Of a DNA stretch of 64,000 nt, positions 34,508 through 42,846 are shown in pieces. Under the pieces are notes generated by a model. That model had not been told where the DNA came from. It made no database searches and saw only the letters and a program-made list of their open reading frames with translations. Within the stretch, counting starts at the first letter, position 1; each line of letters begins with the position of its first letter. The translations under genes were made by a program, and so were the position numbers. The DNA is from Facklamia languida CCUG 37842 (lineage in GTDB: Bacteria; Bacillota; Bacilli; Lactobacillales; Aerococcaceae): assembly GCF_000245795.1 (NCBI RefSeq), contig NZ_JH601133.1:1189887-1253886 (forward strand), in the 5' to 3' direction.

Positions 34508-34547
34508 TAAAAAAATGGCGACCCGCAGCAATGCGAGTCGCCTTTTT
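34508..34547 (-). terminator. Terminator of the PTS-transaldolase operon
   Basis: GGCGAC (34517-34522) and GTCGCC (34537-34542), with CGCA/TGCG inside, form a stem followed on the minus strand by ATTTTTTT. A T-run on the plus strand makes it usable in both directions. Confidence 0.85.
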
Positions 34548-34564
34548 GATAAGCAAAGAAAGGA

Positions 34565-35275
34565 TTAGAGAATTGAGAAGCCTAATTCCTGTGAGTCTTT
34601 ACAGAAGGTCTTGACTGTCTCCAGTGAATACTCATTTAAGTCTTTGCCACTTAGGGAGAGCTTCTTGATGATAGCGGGCGTACAAGTGATGATATCAACG
34701 CCTAACGCATTCGCTTGGTAGATGTTCAGTACTTCTCGCGGAGAGGCCCAGAGCAGTTCACAGCCTTCCTTAGTCTGGCAGATAGCCAAGGCTTCTTTCA
34801 TAATTGGCATAGGGTCCACGCCAGTATCGGCAATGCGACCCGCAAAGACAGAGACGATACTTGCTACCCCATCCGTTAAATGGTCAACCACTTCTTGGAC
34901 TTGTTCAACGGTAAAGATCGCTGTGACATTCAGTTTGACCCCCTTGCTACTTAACTTCTTCAAGAGGGGAGCAGTGGATGTCCCATTACTGGTGGTTACG
35001 GGGATTTTGACATAGACATTTTGACCCAAGGCTGCTATCTTATCTGCTTCCTTCTCCATCGTCTCTAAATCATCCGAGAAGACTTCAAAAGAAACGGGAT
35101 ATTCGGTTATTTCCTGCAGGACTTCCTTGGCAAATTCAACATAGTCGGTGATCCCCGCCTTCTTCATCAAGGAAGGGTTTGTTGTAAAGCCCGTTACCTT
35201 TCCTGAATTCAAGGATTCAATCATGTCGGCTAAGACAGCACCGTCTGAATAAATTTTTGTTTTAATGTTCTCCAT
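34565..35275 (-). CDS. Transaldolase / fructose-6-phosphate aldolase-like enzyme
   Basis: 236 residues, the short TalC/FSA-like form. TTNPSLMKKAG near residue 31, the Schiff-base lysine in NVYVKIPVTTSNG (about 92), VTAIFTVEQV, SVFAGRIADTGVDP and LWASPREVLN. These enzymes split or transfer dihydroxyacetone units on sugar phosphates. The start at 35275 lies behind GTGAGGTGCAAA. It is the last gene of a PTS operon, so it most likely acts on the phosphorylated sugar brought in by that PTS. Confidence 0.88.
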   Translation of the reverse strand: MENIKTKIYSDGAVLADMIESLNSGKVTGFTTNPSLMKKAGITDYVEFAKEVLQEITEYPVSFEVFSDDLETMEKEADKIAALGQNVYVKIPVTTSNGTSTAPLLKKLSSKGVKLNVTAIFTVEQVQEVVDHLTDGVASIVSVFAGRIADTGVDPMPIMKEALAICQTKEGCELLWASPREVLNIYQANALGVDIITCTPAIIKKLSLSGKDLNEYSLETVKTFCKDSQELGFSIL

Positions 35276-35302
35276 TTTGCACCTCACTTTTAGTCTATCA
35301 GG

Positions 35303-36661
35303 CTATTGTTCGTTGTTAATGGCTGTATCTTTCTGAGACATGAAGGATGGGATGATTAGAGCAGCCAAGAGGGCAGCCATGATCACAAAGACACCCAAGT
35401 GTCCCAATGAGTTACCGATCTTACCGAGTAAAATTCCGATCACACCAAAGTCAAAGTCACCAAAGGTCGTATTACTGAAGCCGAGTTGACCGAGAACGGG
35501 TAAGAGGAAGGCAGGTAAGAAGGCAAGGAATAATCCATTAATGAAGGCTCCAACCATTGCCCCTCTTCGGCCACCGGTTGCATTCCCATAGATTCCGGCT
35601 GTTGCCCCACAGAAGAAGTGAGGAACGAGACCTGGAATAATTAAGACACCACCAATGGCACCCAGGATGAACATTCCAATTAAGCCGCCGAGGAAACTGA
35701 AGGCAAAGCCTAGGATGACAGCCGTTGGTGCATAAGGGAAGAAGACGGCACAATCCACAGCCGGAACTGAGTTGGGGATCAGCTTGGTTGCAATTCCTTC
35801 AAAGGCTGGAATTAAGTCCGCTAAGATCATTCTTACCCCAGAATAAACAATCGCAACCCCTACCGCAAAGCTTAAAGCGGACACTATTGCGAAGATATAA
35901 GGGTTTTGTCCTTGAGAGAGACTGCCTACAAATTCTGGACCAGCCTTGAAGCAGGCGATCAAGTAGAAGACGATCATGGTTAAGGCAGTGGAAATGGTGG
36001 TATTACGAAGAAAACTCCATTTTTCTGGGATTTCGATATCTTCAGTCGACTTGGAATCTGATCCCACAAGCGAACCAATGAAGGCGGATAGGTAATAGCC
36101 TAAAGAACCAAAGTGTCCCATGGCAATTTCGTCACCATCTGTCGCTTGTAAGGTGTATTTTTGTCCAATGGCTGGTGAGATGGCGCTCCATGCACCTAAG
36201 ATAAAGCCACCGGAAAGGACCAGTAAGACCCCCTTAAAGCCAATAGCTCCGAGTGTTGCGGAGAGTAGACAAGCCATGAAGAAGCTGTGGTGCCCCGTTA
36301 AGAAGATATACTTATAACGGGTAAAGCGGGCGATGATTAAGTTAAAGACAAGTCCAACTAATAAGATCGACATGGTTTCCACACCCAGTACTTCTTGGGC
36401 AAGAGAGGTGATCGCTTCGTTATTGGGAACGACACCCGTGATGTTGAAGCCATGTTGGATCATTTGGCTCAAGGGTTCAAGGTTAGTCACGATAACATTG
36501 GCACCTGCAGCCAACATCAGATAGCCAAGGATGGGTCCTAAGGTTCCTGTCATGACTTTATGGGCTGGCTTTCTAAGGGCAATCAACCCGACCATCGCGA
36601 TAAGCCCCATTAAGAAGGCAGGTTCTGATAAAATATCTTTAAAAAAATTCAATAAGTCCAT
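35303..36661 (-). CDS. PTS IIC component, UlaA/SgaT-like
   Basis: 452 residues, about twelve helices. Features of the ascorbate-type IIC (PTS-AG superfamily): GHHSFFMACLLSATLG, FKGVLLVLSGGFILGAWSAISPA, YSGVRMILADLIPAFEGIATKLIPN, PHFFCGATAGIYGNATGGRRGA. The start at 36661 follows GGGGGATATAACG. The substrate could be L-ascorbate, but no ulaG, ulaD, ulaE or ulaF partner genes follow, so another pentose- or tetrose-related compound is equally likely. Confidence 0.87.
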   Translation of the reverse strand: MDLLNFFKDILSEPAFLMGLIAMVGLIALRKPAHKVMTGTLGPILGYLMLAAGANVIVTNLEPLSQMIQHGFNITGVVPNNEAITSLAQEVLGVETMSILLVGLVFNLIIARFTRYKYIFLTGHHSFFMACLLSATLGAIGFKGVLLVLSGGFILGAWSAISPAIGQKYTLQATDGDEIAMGHFGSLGYYLSAFIGSLVGSDSKSTEDIEIPEKWSFLRNTTISTALTMIVFYLIACFKAGPEFVGSLSQGQNPYIFAIVSALSFAVGVAIVYSGVRMILADLIPAFEGIATKLIPNSVPAVDCAVFFPYAPTAVILGFAFSFLGGLIGMFILGAIGGVLIIPGLVPHFFCGATAGIYGNATGGRRGAMVGAFINGLFLAFLPAFLLPVLGQLGFSNTTFGDFDFGVIGILLGKIGNSLGHLGVFVIMAALLAALIIPSFMSQKDTAINNEQ

Positions 36662-36679
36662 CGTTATATCCCCCAATCA

Positions 36680-36955
36680 TTATTTAAACGCTTCCAAAGC
36701 CGGGATCAAATCTTCTTCGATTTTCTTCCTGTTGGTATAGCTTTTAACAATTGCTACTTTTTGGTCATCAGAAAAGATGGACTTAAATTCTTTGACCGTT
36801 ACGAATAAGTCTGCTTCCTTACCGACAGCCGCATTAGAGTCACAGGATTCAACATTGGCGTCAATACCCATGCTGTCACAAATCGCTTCGACTTTCATCT
36901 TTAATAACAAACTACTTCCAATACCGTTTCCACATACTGTCACAATATTAATCAT
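36680..36955 (-). CDS. PTS IIB component, UlaB/SgaB-like
   Basis: 91 residues with the phosphocysteine loop VCGNGIGSSLLLKMKVE (Cys about 8), the standard IIB lactose/cellobiose-like fold used by SgaB. It receives phosphate from IIA and passes it to the sugar bound by IIC. It overlaps IIA by 8 bp and precedes IIC by 18 nt. Confidence 0.9.
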   Translation of the reverse strand: MINIVTVCGNGIGSSLLLKMKVEAICDSMGIDANVESCDSNAAVGKEADLFVTVKEFKSIFSDDQKVAIVKSYTNRKKIEEDLIPALEAFK

Positions 36956-37418
36956 CGAGATCTTCCTCCAATTTCGTATTGATGATAGCTAATAGCTGGT
37001 CTTCATTGTCTGCAGCAATGAGTTGGTCAATCACTTCGTCCGAATCGAGAATACTGCCTAATTGCTGTAAGGCAACCAGATGCGAAGAAGCATCAACTGC
37101 AGCCAAGCAGAAGATTAGGCTCACCCAATTATCTTCATCCTCTTGCTCATTTCTAAAGTTAACGGGCTGTTTGAACTTGGTTAGACTGATTCCCATCCGG
37201 TTGACATTCCCATCAGGTCGAGCATGCGGAACGGCTACATTCGGTGCTAACACAATATAGGGTCCGAGATCCCTGACATTTTGAATCATACTTTCCACAT
37301 AGGCATCATTAATGTAATGATTTGCTAACAAACTTTCAGCAGCAATTCGGATGGCTGTCTCCCAGTTTGGAGCTTGATCGACAATCCTAAGCAATTCACT
37401 TGTAATTAATTTGGTCAA
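36948..37418 (-). CDS. PTS IIA component, mannitol/ascorbate (UlaC-like) type
   Basis: 156 residues. The phosphorylated histidine is in APNVAVPHARPDGNVN (about residue 66), typical of IIA domains in the fructose/mannitol/Ula group. WETAIRIAAESLLANHYIND precedes it. The start codon is TTG behind GGAGGTGGTTTC. First gene of the operon IIA-IIB-IIC-transaldolase. No regulator gene adjoins, so control may come from catabolite repression or a distant regulator. Confidence 0.88.
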   Translation of the reverse strand: MTKLITSELLRIVDQAPNWETAIRIAAESLLANHYINDAYVESMIQNVRDLGPYIVLAPNVAVPHARPDGNVNRMGISLTKFKQPVNFRNEQEDEDNWVSLIFCLAAVDASSHLVALQQLGSILDSDEVIDQLIAADNEDQLLAIINTKLEEDLDD

Positions 37419-37609
37419 GAAACCACCTCCTTCTAATCAATCATTAAAAACTTTGATACCTCTATATTACTACAAATTCGCGTCTTAGGATATGGCAAAA
37501 AGAGGATTTTATCCTTTTGTTATAGGAGAATAATCAGTATTTTCTCATATAAATTTTATACAGAAGAATGTAGAGATACCCCTTCGAAAGTCAGATGGGT
37601 TCGTCTCGC

Positions 37610-38452
37610 TTAAATGGGGAGTCCAATCATGAGAAAACGAATCGTGTCAACCAACCAATGACTCAGGCAAGCAGATAGCAAACTGACCCGCCGTTGGAGC
37701 CAGGCAAAGGGGAGACCAAAGAGGAGAACAAGCAGGACTAAGCTGAGCATTCCTGAAGAGAAACCAGCCTGAATGAAGACCGAGGGCAGGTGGATCAAGG
37801 TATGAGGCAAAAGCATCATGGCCCATAGGGTTCGATTCTCTGCTGGCTTGAGGGGTTGGTTCTTGATTAATACCAGACAATGGACATAGAAACTGGTTCG
37901 CATCCCAATTTCTTCCATAATCCCAGGGCTGAGTGAAAGGATAAAAGGATGGATCGACCCTTGGAAATGAAGAGGCTCTTGGGCAATTAGGAGATTCACA
38001 CCTCCAAGGACAAGCCCTGAAACAAGACCGATCAAGAGGCTGTAGGCAACCGACTGACTAGGCTTATTATTGAAGAAGGCGATCGGGGATGAGGGGTAGA
38101 CCTCCCGTAAGCGAAAGAAGCTGAGAGAGCAGATAAAGGTGTAGCCGCCCATGACCAGAAAGGGCATCAGAACTGCCAGATCGAATACAGGTCGGACTAG
38201 AAGGCTCGTATCAATATAGGATGCTCCCACTAGGAGTCCTAAGGGTAAAGCCTTGAGATAAGAATTGGCTTGAGGCAAACCGAGCCGCCAGAGAGCATGG
38301 AGGCTGAGCCCCAAGGTGTAGAACTGGATCAACGACCAGGCATTTTGACCCGCGACCTCTGGTGAATAGTTGAGACTGGTTAAGAAGATGACCAGTATGA
38401 AAATAAAAAGTTCCAGCCAGACTTTAGCTAAGCGGTTTTTTGAATTTAGCAT
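37610..38452 (-). CDS. CPBP-family intramembrane metalloprotease (CAAX-like)
   Basis: 280 residues, about eight helices. The active-site motifs are GIMEEIGMRTSF (EExxxR), LLPHTLIHLPS and LSHWLVDTIRF, the three helices that carry the glutamates and histidines of the CPBP (Abi) family. In Firmicutes such proteins include bacteriocin self-immunity proteins and protein maturation factors. No bacteriocin gene was seen close by. Monocistronic, starting behind AAAAGGAGTACGCTC. Confidence 0.85.
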   Translation of the reverse strand: MLNSKNRLAKVWLELFIFILVIFLTSLNYSPEVAGQNAWSLIQFYTLGLSLHALWRLGLPQANSYLKALPLGLLVGASYIDTSLLVRPVFDLAVLMPFLVMGGYTFICSLSFFRLREVYPSSPIAFFNNKPSQSVAYSLLIGLVSGLVLGGVNLLIAQEPLHFQGSIHPFILSLSPGIMEEIGMRTSFYVHCLVLIKNQPLKPAENRTLWAMMLLPHTLIHLPSVFIQAGFSSGMLSLVLLVLLFGLPFAWLQRRVSLLSACLSHWLVDTIRFLMIGLPI

Positions 38453-38624
38453 GAGCGTACTCCTTTTCTTTATAAATTGGGTCTGATATTAAGCAATGAA
38501 AGCCTTAAAATCGCTATTATTATAGCATAGGAAGGGGGCCTAAAGTTGAAAAGATGGAGCTAGTGGTTCAAAAAATTAGAAGAGAAGGATCGGGAGGTAA
38601 AGGAAGTCCTAAGGGGTATGATGA
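38453..38624. other. Upstream region of the CPBP gene
   Basis: Promoter DNA of the minus-strand CPBP gene and no supported ORF. Purine-rich on the plus strand. Confidence 0.4.
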
Positions 38625-38628
38625 TCCA

Positions 38629-38716
38629 ACTAGCGTGCAAAGCCTTACGGTTTACCGTTTAGGCATTGCCTAGTGGTCCTAGCCCGGAAAAGCTTGGCTT
38701 TGAAGGGCGGTCCCCT
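38629..38716. repeat. Structured element, copy 1
   Basis: About 88 nt that match copy 2 at roughly 80 percent. It folds into a first arm CTAG-GCAA-GCCT-ACGG/CCGT-AGGC-TTGC-CTAG (38630-38673, tip loop TTTA) and a second arm GCCC-AAAGC/GCTTT-GGGC (about 38681-38707). There is no ORF in it. Could be a small RNA or a dispersed intergenic repeat. Confidence 0.7.
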
Positions 38717-38798
38717 ATGATAAGCAGTGAAACCTGACTGATTGACGGTTATCTTGCCTTTTAATTTTTAATTAAATATGTTTAATTACTTTGTTTTC

Positions 38799-38886
38799 CT
38801 AGCATGCAATGCCTTACGGGTAACCGTTTAGGCACTGTCTAGTGGATCGAGCCCGAAAAAGCGACAGTTTTGAAGAGCAGCCCCCT
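38799..38886. repeat. Structured element, copy 2
   Basis: Second copy, same orientation, starting 169 bp after the first. The first arm is kept with a GNRA-type tip (GTAA in place of TTTA); the second arm keeps its shape with changed bases (AAAA-C/G-TTTT instead of AAAGC/GCTTT). Preserved folding with changed sequence suggests selection on structure. Confidence 0.7.
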
Positions 38887-38987
38887 TTAATGAAGATTGG
38901 ACAGCCTTCTTTTTTATCTATCTCCCCACCAAATGATGAATTGAGGATATTTTGCTTTGCGTGATCGAGAGGTATTATTCCTTGTAT

Positions 38988-39012
38988 TTGACAATCAACT
39001 TTTGATTGTCAA
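38988..39012. repeat. Perfect inverted repeat upstream of the UPF0223 gene
   Basis: TTGACAATCA and TGATTGTCAA flank an ACTTT loop, followed by AAAAAACTTTTTATTTT. It may be a terminator of a transcript from the repeats upstream, or an operator, since it lies about 75 bp before the next gene. Confidence 0.6.
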
Positions 39013-39085
39013 AAAAACTTTTTATTTTAGCGGCAAATACGTTATATTATTACTAGTTGATTGAATCTAGAGGAGGTTGGCACGA

Positions 39086-39358
39086 TTGAATTATGCATAC
39101 CCGTTGAATCCGGACTGGTCGAGTGAAGAAATCGCTACGGTGATTGACTTGATGGTCGCTGTTGAGACAGCTTATGAGTCTAAAATTACCGCCAAAGACT
39201 TGCTGGACAAGTACCGAGCCTTTAAAGGCATTGTGGATTCGATCAGTGAAGAAAAACAGATCGACCGTGCCTTCCAAGAAGTATCCGGGTATTCGATCTA
39301 TCGAACCGTCCAAAAGGCCAAGACTATCAAAGAAGGCCAGACTTTGAGTATGGAATAG
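39086..39358 (+). CDS. UPF0223 family protein (YktA-like)
   Basis: 90 residues beginning NYAYPLNPDWSSEEIATVI, the UPF0223 hallmark, with YRAFKGIVDSISEEKQIDRAFQ in the middle. The start is TTG at 39086, 9 nt after AGGAGG; a TTG at 39077 lies directly next to the ribosome binding site. Cytosolic, unknown function. It is followed by an inositol monophosphatase-like gene, the same pairing as yktA-yktC of Bacillus. Confidence 0.86.
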   Translation: MNYAYPLNPDWSSEEIATVIDLMVAVETAYESKITAKDLLDKYRAFKGIVDSISEEKQIDRAFQEVSGYSIYRTVQKAKTIKEGQTLSME

Positions 39359-39367
39359 GAGGCATTT

Positions 39368-40147
39368 ATGGATTTTCAGCTACACCAAAGGGTGATTTCA
39401 TGGTTAAAAATAGCGGGCGATTCCCTCAAGGATTCCTTGACCAGTGACCTGGCGGTCGAAGAGAAGACCCAACCTAATGACCTGGTGACGCGGATGGATC
39501 GCGAAATTGAGGCCTACTTTGTTCACAAGATTGAGACCTATTATCCGGACCATAAGGTCATTGGCGAAGAAGGCAAGGGGCATGAACTGTCCGACCTGGC
39601 GGGGACCGTGTGGATCCTTGATCCAATCGATGGAACCCTGAATTTTGTGAAGCAGGGACGTATTTTTGGGATTATGATTGGGATTTATCAAGACGGGCAG
39701 CCCTTAGCAGGCTATATCTATGATGTGATGCATGATGATTTGTATTATGGGATCAAAGGGATAGGTGTCTTTTGTAATGAACGTCCCATCCAAGCGAGAG
39801 AAGTATCCACTCTTTCCCAGAGTCTGATCATAACCAGTGGCTCCATTTTGATGCGCAATGATTACCATAGCCATCAATTATTAACCCAAAGCCTAGGATC
39901 AAGATCTTACGGCTGTGCGGCTTATGAATTAATCGCGGTGATTCGCGGGGAAGCCGCCTGCTACTTGTCTAAGCGCTTGATGCCCTGGGATGTTGCAGCC
40001 GGGATGGTGATTTTAGACTTGATGGGCTACCGGTACAGCCGGCCGAACGGGGATCCCATTAATTTATTAGAGGGAGGGCCTGCTGTTTTTGCCCATCCCA
40101 ATGTTTATGAAGAAGTGATGACCATCATCAATCAGCCAGAGAATTAG
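39368..40147 (+). CDS. Inositol monophosphatase family protein
   Basis: 259 residues. Metal-binding motifs VTRMDREIEAYF, VIGEEGKG (Glu), WILDPIDGTLNFVKQG (DPIDGT) and MPWDVAAGMVILDLMGYRYS (WDxAAG), in the right order and spacing. It hydrolyses sugar or nucleotide monophosphates with Mg2+. Bacillus YktC is the closest type. It lies between UPF0223 and typA in what looks like a three-gene operon. Confidence 0.9.
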   Translation: MDFQLHQRVISWLKIAGDSLKDSLTSDLAVEEKTQPNDLVTRMDREIEAYFVHKIETYYPDHKVIGEEGKGHELSDLAGTVWILDPIDGTLNFVKQGRIFGIMIGIYQDGQPLAGYIYDVMHDDLYYGIKGIGVFCNERPIQAREVSTLSQSLIITSGSILMRNDYHSHQLLTQSLGSRSYGCAAYELIAVIRGEAACYLSKRLMPWDVAAGMVILDLMGYRYSRPNGDPINLLEGGPAVFAHPNVYEEVMTIINQPEN

Positions 40148-40156
40148 GAGATTTGA

Positions 40157-41980
40157 ATGAAAACTAGAGATGATATTCGAAATATTGCGATCATTGCCCA
40201 CGTCGACCATGGTAAGACGACTCTGGTCAATGAATTACTCAAACAATCGGACACCCTCGATGCGCGCGCTCAGTTAGATGACCGGGCGATGGACCGAAAT
40301 GATATTGAAAGAGAACGCGGGATTACTATTCTGGCTAAGAATACAGCCGTAAATTATAAGGGCAAGCGCATTAACATTATGGATACCCCAGGGCACGCAG
40401 ACTTTGGGGGGGAAGTTGAACGGATCATGAAGATGGTCGACGGAGTGGTTTTAGTCGTGGATGCTTATGAAGGGACTATGCCGCAAACACGCTTTGTTCT
40501 AAAGAAAGCTTTAGAGGAAGGTAAGACCCCGATTGTGGTTGTCAATAAGATTGATAAGCCTTCGGCCCGTCCGGATGAAGTGGTGGATGAGGTCTTAGAA
40601 CTCTTGATTGAATTAGGGGCAGATGACGATCAATTGGAATTCCCAGTGGTCTATGCTTCAGCTTTGAACGGTACCTCTTCTGATTCATCGAATCCTGCTG
40701 ATCAAGAGCATACGATGGATTATATCTTTGATGCAGTGATCGAACATGTGCCAGCTCCTATTGATAATTCAGAAGAACCCTTGCAATGCCAAGTCACCAT
40801 GTTAGACTACAATGACTTTGTTGGACGAATCGGAATTGGCCGAGTCTTCCGTGGCAAGATTCGTGTGGGGGATGCTGTGACGGTCTTGAAGATTGATGGA
40901 TCTAAGAAGAATTTCCGTGTCACCAAACTCTATGGTTTCTTGGGCTTGGACCGGATCGAGATCAAGGAGGCGGTCGCAGGGGATTTGATCGCCATTTCCG
41001 GAATGGACGATATTTATGTGGGTGAAACAATTACGTCGGTGGAAGCGCCAGAGGGAATGCCCCTGCTGCATATTGATGAACCGACCTTGGAAATGAATTT
41101 CTTAACAAACAATTCACCCTTTGCGGGTCGCGAAGGCAAGTATGTGACGGCCCGTAACTTAGAAGACCGGTTGATGCAAGAATTACATACAGATGTCTCC
41201 TTAAATGTTACACCAACGGATTCTCCTGATACCTTCCGGGTAGCAGGACGGGGTGAATTACACCTCTCCATCCTCATTGAAAATATGCGCCGCCAAGGCT
41301 ATGAATTCCAAGTGTCACGGCCGCAGGTCATTGTTCGTGAAGTGGATGGGGTACAGTGTGAGCCCTTTGAGCGTGTCCAAATCGACACACCGGAAGAATA
41401 CATGGGCGGCATTATTGAAGCCTTAGGTCACCGCCGAGGGGAGATGGCTGACATGGTCTCAACAGGTAACGGCCAAATGCGCTTGGTCTTTTCAGTGCCT
41501 GCACGTGGTTTGATTGGTTTTTCAACCGAATTTATGAGCTTAACCCGGGGATATGGTATTATGAACCATACCTTTGATGAGTACCGTCCTTTGATTCATG
41601 CCGAGATCGGTCAACGTCGTAATGGGACACTGGTCTCCATTGATAATGGGACGGCAACGACCTATTCGATTATGAACTTGGAAGACCGGGGAACGATCTT
41701 CGTGGAACCCGGAACAGAAGTTTATGCTGGTATGATTGTCGGAGAGAATAACCGGGAGAAGGACTTAACGGTCAACATCACTAAGGCCAAGCAGCTGACC
41801 AATGTTCGTTCAGCTACCAAAGACCAGACAGCCGTCATTAAGACACCGCGTAAGATGACGCTCGAAGAGTCGATTCAATTCATGGCTGATGATGAATATT
41901 GTGAAATTACACCTGAAAGCGTCCGCCTACGCAAGAAGATCTTGGATAAGGGTCAGCGTGAGAAGGCGAATAAGAAATAA
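40157..41980 (+). CDS. typA: Translational GTPase TypA/BipA
   Basis: 607 residues. G1 AHVDHGKTT (about 13-21), switch I RERGITI, G3 [13 protein letters not shown]4 VVNKIDKP and G5 ASALNG. Domains II, III ([23 protein letters not shown]) and the TypA-specific C-terminal domain ([39 protein letters not shown]) are all present at normal length. It binds the ribosome like EF-G and supports 50S assembly, cold and stress growth. It starts 9 nt after the phosphatase gene. Confidence 0.97.
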   Translation: MKTRDDIRNIAIIAHVDHGKTTLVNELLKQSDTLDARAQLDDRAMDRNDIERERGITILAKNTAVNYKGKRINIMDTPGHADFGGEVERIMKMVDGVVLVVDAYEGTMPQTRFVLKKALEEGKTPIVVVNKIDKPSARPDEVVDEVLELLIELGADDDQLEFPVVYASALNGTSSDSSNPADQEHTMDYIFDAVIEHVPAPIDNSEEPLQCQVTMLDYNDFVGRIGIGRVFRGKIRVGDAVTVLKIDGSKKNFRVTKLYGFLGLDRIEIKEAVAGDLIAISGMDDIYVGETITSVEAPEGMPLLHIDEPTLEMNFLTNNSPFAGREGKYVTARNLEDRLMQELHTDVSLNVTPTDSPDTFRVAGRGELHLSILIENMRRQGYEFQVSRPQVIVREVDGVQCEPFERVQIDTPEEYMGGIIEALGHRRGEMADMVSTGNGQMRLVFSVPARGLIGFSTEFMSLTRGYGIMNHTFDEYRPLIHAEIGQRRNGTLVSIDNGTATTYSIMNLEDRGTIFVEPGTEVYAGMIVGENNREKDLTVNITKAKQLTNVRSATKDQTAVIKTPRKMTLEESIQFMADDEYCEITPESVRLRKKILDKGQREKANKK

Positions 41981-41993
41981 ATTATCACTTCCT

Positions 41994-42032
41994 GGCACCC
42001 CTATACTCATTGAGGTAGGGGTGTCTTTTTTT
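41994..42032 (+). terminator. Terminator after typA
   Basis: GGCACCCCTA (41994-42003) with TAGGGGTGTC (42016-42025, one G-U pair), then TTTTTTT. Confidence 0.85.
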
Positions 42033-42131
42033 GATAAGCGAGCGAGCTTAATACTTGGCATTAAGCATTTTGCTTTAGAGGATAATGGAAACATGCTAAA
42101 ATAAGGCCATCAAGGATAAGGAGGAATCACG

Positions 42132-42734
42132 ATGACCTTTAAATTACCAGAACTACCCTACGCTTATGATGCGCTTGAACCAGCTATTGATCAAAAGACC
42201 ATGGAAATCCACCATAGTAAGCATCATAATGGCTATGTGACAAAACTAAATAAGGCAGTGGAAGGAACAGAATTGGCGGATAAGACGATCGAAGACTTGA
42301 TCGCAAATCTTGACCAAGTACCCAATGACATTCAAACTGCTGTCCGAAATAATGGGGGCGGCCACTTAAACCATACGCTTTTCTGGGAGGCGCTCCAACC
42401 ATCTGCTGAAGACAACCAGCCTCAAGGGGACTTAGCGGATAAGATTGAAGCGAATTTTGGTTCATTTGCAGACTTTAAGGAAGCCTTTAGTGAAGCGGCT
42501 GCTGGCCAATTTGGTTCTGGTTGGGCATGGCTAGCTGAGAAAGATGGTCAATTGAAAGTGATCGGCACACCCAACCAAGACAACCCAATCTCTGATGGAT
42601 GGAATCCCCTCTTAGGCATTGATGTCTGGGAACATGCCTACTATCTAAATTACCAAAATCGCCGTCCAGACTATATTGAAGCCTTTTGGACGATTATCAA
42701 TTGGGATAAAGTCAGCGAGCGTTTGACTAAATAA
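42132..42734 (+). CDS. sodA: Superoxide dismutase, Mn/Fe family
   Basis: 200 residues. Metal ligands His in [13 protein letters not shown] (about 27), His in [12 protein letters not shown] (about 82), and Asp/His in [20 protein letters not shown] (about 164-168). GSGWAWL supports the Mn/Fe fold; the [11 protein letters not shown] form with [11 protein letters not shown] is typical of Mn-type or cambialistic enzymes of lactic acid bacteria. Cytosolic. Monocistronic with its own terminator, inserted between typA and ftsW. Confidence 0.96.
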   Translation: MTFKLPELPYAYDALEPAIDQKTMEIHHSKHHNGYVTKLNKAVEGTELADKTIEDLIANLDQVPNDIQTAVRNNGGGHLNHTLFWEALQPSAEDNQPQGDLADKIEANFGSFADFKEAFSEAAAGQFGSGWAWLAEKDGQLKVIGTPNQDNPISDGWNPLLGIDVWEHAYYLNYQNRRPDYIEAFWTIINWDKVSERLTK

Positions 42735-42752
42735 ATTCGAAATTAATTCTGG

Positions 42753-42779
42753 CCTAAGCCGAATGGCTTAGGTTTTTTT
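42753..42779 (+). terminator. Terminator of sodA
   Basis: CCTAAGCC-GAAT-GGCTTAGG followed by seven Ts. Confidence 0.92.
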
Positions 42780-42809
42780 CATGTGATTCACTTCTTGATT
42801 CGAGACATG

Positions 42810-42818
42810 TGCTATAAT
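42810..42818 (+). promoter_or_regulatory. Extended -10 promoter of the ftsW operon
   Basis: TGCTATAAT, an extended -10 with a perfect TATAAT hexamer; no good -35 at 17 bp. The transcript would start near 42825, leaving a leader of only about 20 nt before the proposed ATT start. Confidence 0.7.
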
Positions 42819-42846
42819 AGGATAAATTTGAAAGGGGGGGAAGACG

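Noticed and set aside
37826..37840. tRNA T-loop-like GGTTCGATTC
   Set aside because: Inside the CPBP protease coding sequence, with no acceptor stem or anticodon arm around it.
38625..38890. CRISPR array reading of the two repeats
   Set aside because: Only two copies, 88 nt long, diverged by about 20 percent and 80 bp apart, with no cas genes near.
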